Shown here: one piece after another, positions 37,401 to 44,632 of the stretch
Layout: every line of letters begins with the position of its first letter
Numbering within the stretch: the stretch's first letter is position 1
NCBI GenBank assembly: GCA_035524335.1
Contig: DATKPE010000060.1
Span: forward strand, 15,788-79,787
Source: DATKPE01 sp035524335
GTDB lineage: Bacteria > Bacteroidota > Ignavibacteria > UBA10030 > SZUA-254
Length of the DNA stretch: 64,000 nt
Reading direction: 5' to 3'
Notes under the pieces: generated by a model
The model's input: the letters and a program-made list of their open reading frames with translations, nothing else
Database searches by the model: none
Told to the model about the DNA's origin: nothing
Made by a program: the position numbers and the translations under genes

Positions 37401-37483
37401 GAAAATTTCTGCGGCGTCTGAGCGTCAAGGCGCAGAGCGATGACCGCCAGCAGAAGGGTACCGGCGATGGCGAGGGATCTCAC
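34403..37483 (-). CDS. M6-protease-like surface protein with degenerate active site and T9SS-type C-terminus
   Basis: 1026 residues. Signal peptide 1-21. Residues about 45-560 follow the immune-inhibitor-A/M6 metalloprotease layout (FQRDND, YF...SGGRV, FHAGAGRD, a LGLPDLFD.....G.G.FGLMDGE segment). In M6 enzymes the zinc motif HEFGH precedes LGLPDLYD; here the same positions read Ala262-Ser263-Ile264-Gly265-Ser266, so the zinc ligands and catalytic Glu are gone. Residues about 570-900 contain FG-GAP/VCBS-like repeats (DLNGDGIEDLLV, DLTGGGKKDIVF). The last 100 residues (VYNWPNP..., IKIIDLAGDRV, SGIYFAHV) are a type IX sorting-like domain. Likely a secreted binding protein, not a protease. Confidence 0.85.
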   Translation of the reverse strand: MRSLAIAGTLLLAVIALRLDAQTPQKFSHALQAAPAAFHPPGPARLHAAFPETLRVLAAMVAFQRDNDSRTTGNGSFDLGDTLGRVIDAAPHNGSYFRQHLTFAQNYFRRVSGGRVVILPTLLDSVYRLPFTMAHYSPPRTSASNAELGSLVQDAWHTVDSVTPGLIAAQPYDLFILFHAGAGRDIDLAAIYGYDPSPLDLPSIYLSLGALRDIFGSSYPGVTVSGATVTNSIILPETESRLVPTSVGESLVQLGINGLLAASIGSYLGLPDLFDTKTGASGIGRFGLMDGESIFSWNGVFPPAPSAWERAYLGWTVPVTVAGGDQVYSLPAVSLYPDRDTVYRILISEKEYFLAENRNRDAHRDGATVTMTIHDSVFTRTWQRDTTGFNALDTRSIFGVVTDLDEVDWSLPGGVNTTTGEFYDGGILIWHIDENVIDSSLAGNTVNANPDRRGVNLMEADGSQDIGQTYGLLDAGYGSESGSVLDYWYQGNRALLRLRSNAFTPTSYPSSRSNDGADSHITVTDFSLRAPVMTARIEVGDNTISPLPGFPAATGVAPGTSFLKAADIVGDQAAELILSAGPLRFRAGTVSAWQTNGQPVDSPDAAAGSIYRLALSLRDLHGGQLADPGFLSSHSGQMTNPVILDTTVVFGLGNWIFRIGLSGTVIDSLRLHSEGLALLNRSGEFVSCGADDTVTVFTMSGIERSRKLNHSLVAPPSVGALSTAAGKLIVVLTRDGDMYGLRSDLSTADGFPVSTGAPIRNGAALADLTGGGKKDIVFCAGQKVYAYNPSGVLIDHFPLQPQTADTLPGEPLVADLNGDGIEDLLVSTREGLLYAYNRSGAQLAGFPLLAGPNSGSTPVVTYLPSSCLSCTDIGIAVASDDGHIYAWKTGTLHTGLAVPPVQSWPQWSRDAAGSALSDSVPVPVAQYDSFLPKDRVYNWPNPVDRVHGYRTHIRYYIRSAARVHIKIIDLAGDRVTEFDGPGVGGIDNEVEWDVSGIQSGIYFAHVDAQGDDGGSGTAIIKIAVIK

Positions 37484-37532
37484 GGTGGTTTCCGGCGATT
37501 GAACGGGCGTTGGGAGCGTCGGTCAGCGGGAG

Positions 37533-37566
37533 CCCTCCGTGCGGGAGGGAAATCCCGCGCGGAGGG
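37533..37566 (-). other. Strong intergenic hairpin after porV
   Basis: A 14-bp stem (CCCTCCGTGCGGGA / TCCCGCGCGGAGGG, one G-T pair) with a 6-nt loop, 15 bp after the porV stop. There is no T tract, so it may be an mRNA-stabilising stem or a weak terminator between porV and the M6-like gene. Confidence 0.6.
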
Positions 37567-37580
37567 ACCGGAGACTGTGG

Positions 37581-38762
37581 TTATTGCTGTGTCGGCTGTG
37601 TCTGATCTACCCCGCCCCACGCGATGGAGAGCGTAAAGCGGAGGGTTTCGGCGAGCGGACTGGTTTCCTCGACCGCGGAGAGATAGCTGAAATCGAATCC
37701 GTAAATGTCGTACCGGATTCCCGCTCCGAAGGTGAGGAATTTCCGGCCGCCATTGTCCGGGGGCGGTGCTTCATAGAAGTACCCGAAACGGAGGGCGATC
37801 AGTTTCGGCGCACCGTACCAGTATTCGAAGCCGGTTCCGATGGTCACTTTTTTCAGGCCGCCGTCGCCCCAGGCCGAGAAGAGCGATTTCGGAAGATTGT
37901 CGACGCTCTGAGGGGTGATGATATTGCCGAGCGAATCGTCCACCTCGGGTCTGCGGCGGACCAGGAGACGGTTGAAATCGAGTACGAAATTGATCGTGTT
38001 GTATTCGGAGCTGAGAAGCTCTCCGGCGAACGCAAGACAGAGATTGGTCGGAAGGGGATCCGCCTGCGCCTGGTCGATATAGGTGATTTTAGGACCGAGG
38101 TTCGAGAGGTTGAATCCGATGCTGACCCGGTTGCCGATATCGCCGACGAACGGAATATCGAGAACGGAGGGTTTCCAGAGCGCCGAGACGTCGAAGCTGA
38201 CGGTGGAGGCGATGCCTTCACGTCCCTGCTGTTGGACGTCGAACGGCGCGAGGACGTCGCGGATATACCGGAGGTTCAGTCCGAGGCCGAGGTCGTTCGT
38301 CACCTTGGCGGCGTACCCCGCGGTCACCGCAAGCTCATACGCCTTGAAGGTGCCGATCGGCGTCGGATTGTCGGTGGTGATCTGGAACTCGCCGAGGCTG
38401 AGGTAGGTCACCGTCGCCCCGAAGGTTCCGCCCCAGCTGTCGATCCTGTTCCGGTAAGCCAGATAGTCGTAAAACAGATCCGACTGCTGGAATGCGGGGA
38501 GCCAGTTGGAGTGGGTGATGCTGACTTCCTGGCCGTTGAGAAAGGCCAGACCCGCCGGGTTCCAGTGTGATGCCGCCGCGTCGTCGGCGAGAGCAGCTCC
38601 GGCCTCCCCCATACCGTCCGCCCGTGCATTTGGTGCGATCAGAAGAAACGGCACCGCCGCATCCCCCTGCGCCATGCCGTTCTGCGGAATGCCCATCAGC
38701 GCACAGAGGAGGAGAACCATGGCCGCGGCAGGAATCGCTCTCCGATATACTCTCGAAGTCAT
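37581..38762 (-). CDS. porV: PorV (LptO): T9SS outer-membrane shuttle protein
   Basis: 393 residues from the ATG at 38762, which has GAAGGAAG 6 nt upstream and gives a signal peptide (about 8-31, ending NGMAQ). FadL-like barrel features: AVPFLLIAPNARADGMGEAGAALADDAAASHWNPAGLAF near the mature N-terminus (key motif: ASHWNPAGLAF), then amphipathic strands and a C-terminal ...LRFTLSIAWGGV. PorV collects cargo from the SprA pore and hands it to the PorU sortase. It lies 115 bp after porU in the same direction. Confidence 0.93.
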   Translation of the reverse strand: MTSRVYRRAIPAAAMVLLLCALMGIPQNGMAQGDAAVPFLLIAPNARADGMGEAGAALADDAAASHWNPAGLAFLNGQEVSITHSNWLPAFQQSDLFYDYLAYRNRIDSWGGTFGATVTYLSLGEFQITTDNPTPIGTFKAYELAVTAGYAAKVTNDLGLGLNLRYIRDVLAPFDVQQQGREGIASTVSFDVSALWKPSVLDIPFVGDIGNRVSIGFNLSNLGPKITYIDQAQADPLPTNLCLAFAGELLSSEYNTINFVLDFNRLLVRRRPEVDDSLGNIITPQSVDNLPKSLFSAWGDGGLKKVTIGTGFEYWYGAPKLIALRFGYFYEAPPPDNGGRKFLTFGAGIRYDIYGFDFSYLSAVEETSPLAETLRFTLSIAWGGVDQTQPTQQ

Positions 38763-38877
38763 AGATAACTTCCTTCTATAATAAAACACGATTGAACTAT
38801 TGGTTAATTTGCAATTTGGACGGTTGGAGATCAGTAATGTACCATCTTTCGCCCAGAGAATCAACTGGGCGGGATGA

Positions 38878-41800
38878 TCATCTCGCAACACTCAGCTTTC
38901 CCACCGCTTCCCCCGACAGCCTGTGATCGTGCGTGGAAGCGAGGATTTTATAGAGATAGATGCCGTTGGCGATCCGGTCCCCGTCCCGGTCGCGCCCGTC
39001 CCACGGGATCTGGACGAACTGCGTCGACACGTTGGCGACCTGCAGGGTCTGGATCAGCCGCCCGGCAACGGTATAGATTTTCACCACCGCGTCGACCGGC
39101 GTCACCTGGTTGTGCTCGAACGTGAACGCCGTCGCCGACCGGAACGGATTCGGGAAATTATAGACATTGCTCAACTGCAGGCCCGATCCGCTCAGCACCT
39201 CGAACACGGTCTCCAGCGAGGAGGGATTATCGTAGGTATCCCAGACCCGCAGGCGCAGTTTGTGCGTTCCTTCATCCAGCGCGCCGAGCGGGTACGTGAT
39301 CGTCCCCTCCTGATAGGTGTTCGGTTTTGTCTGGTAAAAATCGCTCACGTCGCGGCTCTGCGGATTGTCGTCGAGCCAGAGCTCCATCCGGTGGCCGACT
39401 CCCGACGCCGAGGTGTTCAGACCGCTGGAATCGGAAAGATCGGCGATCAGCACCGGCGATCCCCCGACCACATCGCCCGGACGGAAACCCCTGTTGTCGA
39501 GATAGAGCCGTATGTCCGGCCCCTTCGTGTCGGTCCGCCCGCTCGAATCGGTGCCGCCGACCGTGAAGTTCGTCGCATAGCCCGCTCCGTCGGTGGTCGG
39601 ATTCGTGGTGTAGACGGTGATGCGGCCCCTGTCGTTCCCGTAGGAGATATCCTTCGGGACGATGAATCTGGCGGAGAGAGCACCGCTGTTCACCGATTCG
39701 ACGCCGTGAAACAGCACGCTCCCCGTCGTCTTGTAGCTCACCGGACCGGCGTCGGGATCGACGAGATTCACCGTCTGCTCCGCATCGTACACCACCACCT
39801 GCGCGGTGCCGGAATAGCCCGTGTTCACATGCAGTGCGGAATCGCGCACCGTCACGGCGACGGAGGTCCGGGCCAGCGCGCGAAGCTGGGTCTGCTGATC
39901 CCCCGGTACGCCGTTGATGCTGTCGACCTTCGCGAAGAGTCCGGGAAATCCGATGTTCAGCATCGGATCGCCGAGGAGAAAGAATTTCTGATCGTTGGTG
40001 TAATCGGTGTAATTCTGCTTGGTCCGGTAGACGACATCCCCCAGACGTTCAGGGAGGACCCGCCCACTGCTGTCGGTCCTGAACAGCTCGGCGAAGAGTT
40101 CCTCGTTGAGGGGCAGGTTGTAGATCGCGACGACCGGCCGGATCGCGGAAAAAACGGCGCAGGCGCCGGCGTTCGGCATGCCGACCAGCAGTTCCCCGCC
40201 GCTCTGCGTTCCGAGCTCGTCATATGCCGAATAATTGCATGTTGCCGCCACGAGAAAGAAATATTTCCCCTTGTTCGTGAGAAGGGGAAAATCCGTTTCC
40301 CGGACGAACACGTGCTCATGAGCCCACAGATCGGGATTGCCGTGCCCGGAATAGTTCAGAATGAGCGTCCCCTCGTTGATCTGGTTGTCGATCGCCACAT
40401 TGCACGTCGGTTTCCGCCGGTCCCCCGCTTCAATGACCGTCGGATAGCTGAATTCGTAGATTTTCCTCTGCTCGAACATCGGGGGGAGCATCGCGGCGAC
40501 CGCCTCGGCGTGATCCATGTGCGTCGTGCCGTCGAGCGGTTCATCGTATCCGGACCAGGCGTCGTCGGCGACAAACGTGGCGCGGATCCGCCAGGGATCC
40601 TCCACCGAGTGCGTTTCATACTCGATGATTTTATCGACCATCGTGTTCGCTTCGGTCAGCGAGCGGGGCGTCAGCCGGCCGACTCCCATGTTGACGTGGT
40701 CTCCGGGCTGAAGGATGGCAAACTCGTCGTCGGTCGCGTAGGAATAGATCGGCGTCGACGATTCTTCCGTCTCCCACGGCGGTATACCGTCCATCGGGGC
40801 GCCGAGAATCCCCCGGTAATCGTAGGAGCCGGTCCCGAAGAGAAGGAGATAGGCGGGCGGAGAGCTCCAAGCTCCTGAAAGGTAGCGGAGATAATTCCGG
40901 ATCGCGGCCGGGGAGAGAAGGCCGCCGCCGAATTCGTTGTAGATCTGGCTGACATCGACGACCTTCACGCGGAGAGGGTGCGCCGCATTCTGTTCGCGAT
41001 AATTCTTCAGCCTGTTCGCCGCCTGCAGAAAATCGGCGTGGGTCACGATGATGCAGTCTGCCTGCGTCGTGTCGCCGTGGAGATTCTGGTTCCCCACCTG
41101 TGTCAACGCGCCGGGGGTTTTGAAACCGCCCGTGCCGGCCACATAGAGCTGTCGCGCGGTGCCCGCCTGCGCGGCGATCTGGACGATGCAGGTATCCCCG
41201 CTCCGCGGAGGTGCGTCGTCCACCGTCACGCCGTTGTACGACGTCACGTCGAACACATAGACCTGGCCCGCGGTAAAACCGCTCACGGCATAGCGGACGA
41301 CGGCGGAGGTATCGGGCGCGCTGAAGACGGCAAGATCGTTCTGCGCGGCCGGCCTGCGTCCGTAAAAGAGCTCGAACCAGTCGAGGTAACCGCTCCCTCC
41401 CGGATCGTTCGTTACATACGAAAGCCTCAGCTGGCTCTGATTGTCCGAGAACCCCGGGACCATGGTCTGATCGACATAGCCGTCGATCAGCTGGGGTGAA
41501 AAATCATAATCGATTTCGGTGCCCGACATGTAGACCGACGGCCCGAGCGGTGCGGCATGCTCGAAAATGCCCATGTAGGAATCCTGGGCGGCGTGTGCGC
41601 CGACATGCAGGCGGTAGCGGATGGGATGCGAGGGATCAAGACCGGGGAGCGGAGTCGTGAAGACCCTCTGATCTCCCGGGTTCATGGCCGGGCCGAGCCA
41701 CTCGAGGCCGGAGGCGAGAATGTTGACCTTTTCGTCCTCATAAAAGCTTCTGCAGTCGAGATCCGCCGGTTGATAGGGAGAAGCCGAGATCCCGCGCTGG

Positions 41801-42906
41801 AGCGGAGCCATGGCGAGGTGCTGTGCGCCGCCGTAGGTGAGCCAGTAGTAATTCGTTTCGGTGTAGTGATTCAGATAATGATGGAATGATTTATCTCCCG
41901 CCGAATAGTTCCAGCCGCGCGTTCCCTTGCCGAAAAAGATGATGTAATCCGCCGGATCGAGTCGCCCCGTCGTTCCGCCATCGTGCAGGTAAACGGCATT
42001 CTCGATCAGATCGTCGGGGTACGGATCGGTGAGGTTCATCGGCACTTCAAGTCCGCCGTTGCCGAAGATCCTGATGGTGCCGGGATCGGTCGACGCGGGA
42101 ATACCGGCGGCGAGGAGGGCCTGGCCGGTCAGCTTGTACATTCCCTCGTCGGTCACCGGGAACCGGAACCATGGTCCGCCGGCGAGAACGCTGTTGGTCT
42201 GCGCGAAGGTGCGCGCAGGTCCGGCTCCTGCCTGAACCGATGCCGCGCCGTTGAGGGGAACCGGGCGGGAGAGCCTGTCGGGCCGGTAGGCAGTCCGCAT
42301 CGCCGGTCCGAACGATATCCGGGCGAGAATTCGCGAATATTTTCGCACGCTTCCGGACGAAGGATCGTACTGCACGGGCGCGAAGAGCACAGAGCCGAGC
42401 ATGACCCCCCGGCTTTCGCCGATCGGACCGAGGCGGACCGGCGTCGCGGGCACGAGGCCCGGGCGGCCGTACGATTTCCGGTCGATCCGGTAGACCGTCT
42501 TCCATTCTCCGCCGATTTTGCGGAGCGAGGGAAGAGGCGCCGGGCGAACCGACGGGAGTTCGTCGAACTCGGCGGCGAGAATATCGATCCGGTTGCCGCC
42601 GGTCCCGGGGAAGCGGAGCGTGGCTCTGCGGTAGAGGATGCCGGGATCGCCGGGGCGGAGCGAACCGTCGGCGGAGGTGCTTCCGGCATGAAGGGCGATA
42701 TAGCGGGCGCCGTCGATCAGAATCGTATCGGCTTTCGTATACACCGGACGGTATTCGATGACAGCGCCTCCCGCATCCGACGAGAGAATACGGATGTCGG
42801 AAGTCTGTGCGGCGAGCGGGCGGGACAGAAGGAACCCGCCCAGGAGGCAGAGCGCCGTATGGAGACGGAAGCTGATCGTTGGAATGCCGTGTCGATGTGG
42901 ATGCAT
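38878..42906 (-). CDS. porU: PorU: T9SS sortase (gingipain-fold C25 peptidase)
   Basis: 1342 residues. Signal peptide 1-33. After a beta-rich N-terminal region comes the C25 caspase-like domain (about 620-980) with the catalytic His in LNYSGHGNPDLW (near residue 855) and the catalytic Cys in LVAATCNYSAYDE (near 890). The last 95 residues form a type IX-type C-terminal domain (VYNFPNPF, VKIYTVAGRLIQTL, NGIYLYKILA), as in known PorU, whose own domain is not cleaved. PorU removes the sorting signal from cargo and attaches it to the surface. It starts 14 bp after the small secreted protein gene. Confidence 0.95.
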   Translation of the reverse strand: MHPHRHGIPTISFRLHTALCLLGGFLLSRPLAAQTSDIRILSSDAGGAVIEYRPVYTKADTILIDGARYIALHAGSTSADGSLRPGDPGILYRRATLRFPGTGGNRIDILAAEFDELPSVRPAPLPSLRKIGGEWKTVYRIDRKSYGRPGLVPATPVRLGPIGESRGVMLGSVLFAPVQYDPSSGSVRKYSRILARISFGPAMRTAYRPDRLSRPVPLNGAASVQAGAGPARTFAQTNSVLAGGPWFRFPVTDEGMYKLTGQALLAAGIPASTDPGTIRIFGNGGLEVPMNLTDPYPDDLIENAVYLHDGGTTGRLDPADYIIFFGKGTRGWNYSAGDKSFHHYLNHYTETNYYWLTYGGAQHLAMAPLQRGISASPYQPADLDCRSFYEDEKVNILASGLEWLGPAMNPGDQRVFTTPLPGLDPSHPIRYRLHVGAHAAQDSYMGIFEHAAPLGPSVYMSGTEIDYDFSPQLIDGYVDQTMVPGFSDNQSQLRLSYVTNDPGGSGYLDWFELFYGRRPAAQNDLAVFSAPDTSAVVRYAVSGFTAGQVYVFDVTSYNGVTVDDAPPRSGDTCIVQIAAQAGTARQLYVAGTGGFKTPGALTQVGNQNLHGDTTQADCIIVTHADFLQAANRLKNYREQNAAHPLRVKVVDVSQIYNEFGGGLLSPAAIRNYLRYLSGAWSSPPAYLLLFGTGSYDYRGILGAPMDGIPPWETEESSTPIYSYATDDEFAILQPGDHVNMGVGRLTPRSLTEANTMVDKIIEYETHSVEDPWRIRATFVADDAWSGYDEPLDGTTHMDHAEAVAAMLPPMFEQRKIYEFSYPTVIEAGDRRKPTCNVAIDNQINEGTLILNYSGHGNPDLWAHEHVFVRETDFPLLTNKGKYFFLVAATCNYSAYDELGTQSGGELLVGMPNAGACAVFSAIRPVVAIYNLPLNEELFAELFRTDSSGRVLPERLGDVVYRTKQNYTDYTNDQKFFLLGDPMLNIGFPGLFAKVDSINGVPGDQQTQLRALARTSVAVTVRDSALHVNTGYSGTAQVVVYDAEQTVNLVDPDAGPVSYKTTGSVLFHGVESVNSGALSARFIVPKDISYGNDRGRITVYTTNPTTDGAGYATNFTVGGTDSSGRTDTKGPDIRLYLDNRGFRPGDVVGGSPVLIADLSDSSGLNTSASGVGHRMELWLDDNPQSRDVSDFYQTKPNTYQEGTITYPLGALDEGTHKLRLRVWDTYDNPSSLETVFEVLSGSGLQLSNVYNFPNPFRSATAFTFEHNQVTPVDAVVKIYTVAGRLIQTLQVANVSTQFVQIPWDGRDRDGDRIANGIYLYKILASTHDHRLSGEAVGKLSVAR

Positions 42907-42920
42907 GAAGCCGCGGGCGG

Positions 42921-43352
42921 TCAGTTGCTCGCGTGCCAGTTTTTGATCTTCCAGCCGTTGGAACGGTCGTGGAAGAAGACAATGGAATGGTACCGGACGC
43001 CGAATCTGGGCGACGTGGTTTTCATCACCATGAACGCGGAGGATTTATCGTCCGCGATGATGAGACTCTGAAAGTCGATTTTCGAATCTTTGCCTTCGAC
43101 GACCAGGCAGGCGGAGGCGGTTCCGCGGACGGCGTCGCGAAGCGGCCCCATGTTTTTGCCGTCGATCATGTATGCCTCGGCGTCGATGGAGGAGAGAGCC
43201 TTCTCGGTCCTGGCGCCGGAGACGATACCGGAGACCAGATCCTGCAGGGATGCGGCCATGCGATGGTCGGAGGCGGCCTTTTTATCAATAGAGTAACCAT
43301 TCGCGGCGGCCAGGACGATCATGAGGGCGAGCATGAGACTGGAATGCTTCAT
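42921..43352 (-). CDS. Small secreted protein of unknown function upstream of porU
   Basis: 143 residues with a signal peptide (1-20) and a mature alpha/beta domain (SLQDLVSGIVSGARTEKALSSI..., VVEGKDSKIDFQSLIIADDKSSAFMVMKTT, then SIVFFHDRSNGWKIKNWHAS). The last part resembles the end of NTF2/SnoaL-like or DUF4440-type folds, but only loosely. AAGGAG lies 6 nt before the ATG. First protein gene after the leader RNA and coupled by short spacing to porU. Confidence 0.75.
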   Translation of the reverse strand: MKHSSLMLALMIVLAAANGYSIDKKAASDHRMAASLQDLVSGIVSGARTEKALSSIDAEAYMIDGKNMGPLRDAVRGTASACLVVEGKDSKIDFQSLIIADDKSSAFMVMKTTSPRFGVRYHSIVFFHDRSNGWKIKNWHASN

Positions 43353-43440
43353 TTTTATCTCCTTTCCGTCAAAATCCGGATCGTCCCGCTCATCATTTCA
43401 TCATTTTGAAACAGTGACTGCAGGATCGATCGCTGAACGA

Positions 43441-43479
43441 TAAAAAAAAACCGAATGTCAGAGCGCCCTGACATTCGGT
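43441..43479 (-). terminator. Intrinsic terminator of the porU-operon leader
   Basis: 11-bp perfect stem (CCGAATGTCAG / CTGACATTCGG) with a 6-nt loop; on the minus strand it is followed by nine T residues (43442-43450). It lies between a strong minus-strand promoter and the first gene of the porU operon, 88 bp before that start codon. Confidence 0.92.
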
Positions 43480-43529
43480 CGGAAAACCACTCCGGTCTTC
43501 CTCGAACGACGATTTGTCAAGGCTTGCAT
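43458..43529 (-). CDS. 23-codon arginine-rich leader ORF
   Basis: ATG at 43529, TGA at 43458-43460. The product is MQALTNRRSRKTGVV..., with five Arg and one Lys in 23 residues. A GGGGGGTG stretch lies about 9 nt upstream as a possible ribosome site. The final codons and stop are inside the 5' arm and loop of the terminator stem, so a ribosome finishing it would melt the terminator. Expression is unproven. Confidence 0.35.
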   Translation of the reverse strand: MQALTNRRSRKTGVVFRPNVRAL

Positions 43530-43660
43530 TTCTTTTCACCCCCCTGGAACCGATGCTGCGGGATCACCGGGGAGAAAGCTGAACAGGAATGACTAAAACC
43601 TTAACAAAAGTTCGATCGGAGAGACCGGAAAAGTTGGACAGACGATTCTAAATTTAATTT

Positions 43661-43689
43661 AATATAGAGATACTTTTCCAGATTGTCAA
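43661..43689 (-). promoter_or_regulatory. Consensus promoter for leader RNA / porU operon
   Basis: Minus strand TTGACA (43684-43689), 17 nt, TATATT (43661-43666). The best promoter match near the T9SS genes; the start site would be near 43654. Confidence 0.85.
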
Positions 43690-43697
43690 GACGCAAG

Positions 43698-43726
43698 TTG
43701 ATTTTCAGCTAAAAAATTGTTAGATT
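43698..43726 (+). promoter_or_regulatory. Promoter for the starch-synthase-like to ispB operon
   Basis: TTGATT (43698-43703), 17 nt, TAGATT (43721-43726), about 43 nt before the ATG at 43769. It is back-to-back with the leader promoter in an AT-rich divergent gap. Confidence 0.55.
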
Positions 43727-43768
43727 ATTGGGCAAATCTTTTCAATTTCTCCAATTTCATCGGACATC

Positions 43769-44632
43769 ATGGCTAAACCGATCGGCATTCTCTTCGTTGC
43801 CAGCGAGGCAGGCCCGTTCATAAAATCGGGAAGCATCGGGGATCTGGCCGGTTCTCTCCCGAAACTTGTCCGATCGATGGGACACGACATCCGGGTGATG
43901 CTTCCGGGATACAGCCTGATCAACCCGCGCCGGTTTCAGATCCACAATCTCCTCAGGATGAAGGATATCGAGATTCCGATGGGATCTCTGACAGAGCGGG
44001 CCAACATCAAATCGTCCTACATCAGCAGTGAAAATCAGAAAGTGCTCGTCTATTTTCTCTCCAACGACCGGTACTTCAACCGGGACGGCATGTATTTCCA
44101 TCCGGAGACCAAGAAATACTTCATCGACAACGACGAGCGATTCATCTTCTTCTGCCGGGGAGTGCTCGAGACGCTGAAGCGACTGCAGTGGCGTCCGAAC
44201 ATCATCCACTGTCTCGACTGGCAGTCGGGCCTGATACCGGCCTATCTCCGCTCCCTGTACAAAAACGATCCCGATCTGCGGAACGTGAAAACGATCTTCA
44301 CGGTCTGCAGTCTCGCCTCTCACGGCACGTTTTCAAAGATCTCCTACGACAAGAGCGGCCTGCCGAGCGGGCTGTTCCCCCACGAGAGCGCGCCGCACGA
44401 CCGGCTCAGCTTTCTGAAGGCCGGTCTGACCTTCGCCGACATCATCACCACCTTCGGAACGCGCGCCGAAAAAGGGATCCGTCTCGCACCGCAGGACGAT
44501 CTGATGCAGATCCTCGAATCCCGGAACCGCGACATCGTTTCGATGACCAACGGCAACTTCAACGGGTCGACGCAGGAAATGCTCGCACAACAGTTCGTCG
44601 AGATCTACCGGGGCCTGGTCAAAAACAGCTGA
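43769..44632 (+). CDS. Starch/glycogen synthase N-terminal-domain protein (GT5 half only)
   Basis: 287 residues. It matches the N-terminal Rossmann half of GT5 glycogen/starch synthases (ILFVASEAGPFIKSGSIGDLAGSLPK, LSNDRYF, DERFIFFCRGVLETL, PNIIHCLDWQSGL), but the C-terminal nucleotide-binding half (roughly 200 residues) is missing. The ADP-glucose motif KxGGL is altered to Lys19-Ser-Gly-Ser-Ile. The stop shares a base with the next start (TGATG), so this is not a frameshifted full gene. Catalysis on its own is doubtful; it may bind a sugar or regulate another enzyme. Confidence 0.8.
   Translation: MAKPIGILFVASEAGPFIKSGSIGDLAGSLPKLVRSMGHDIRVMLPGYSLINPRRFQIHNLLRMKDIEIPMGSLTERANIKSSYISSENQKVLVYFLSNDRYFNRDGMYFHPETKKYFIDNDERFIFFCRGVLETLKRLQWRPNIIHCLDWQSGLIPAYLRSLYKNDPDLRNVKTIFTVCSLASHGTFSKISYDKSGLPSGLFPHESAPHDRLSFLKAGLTFADIITTFGTRAEKGIRLAPQDDLMQILESRNRDIVSMTNGNFNGSTQEMLAQQFVEIYRGLVKNS

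Larger units (their letters stand above)
43441..43654 (-). ncRNA. Predicted leader RNA / attenuator ahead of the porU-porV operon
   Basis: A promoter at 43661-43689 and a terminator at 43441-43479 bracket about 210 nt with no annotated gene. The next gene in the same direction starts 88 bp after the terminator and shows no promoter of its own, so read-through would be needed. The transcript contains a C/G-rich middle (CCCCGGTGATCCCGCAGC) and one 23-codon ORF. It fits a cis-acting attenuator or an independent small RNA; I recognise no known riboswitch core in it. Confidence 0.55.

Noticed and set aside
37581..38891. Longer porV start at 38891
   Set aside because: The added residues have no signal-peptide character and would overlap porU; the ATG at 38762 has a good ribosome site and signal peptide.
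38923..40878. 651-codon plus-strand open frame
   Set aside because: Antisense to porU; no independent signal.
43441..43654. Known RNA (4.5S/SRP, 6S or a common riboswitch) for the leader
   Set aside because: I could not find the SRP tetraloop region, the 6S open-bubble shape, or the conserved cores of TPP, cobalamin, SAM, c-di-GMP or fluoride riboswitches.
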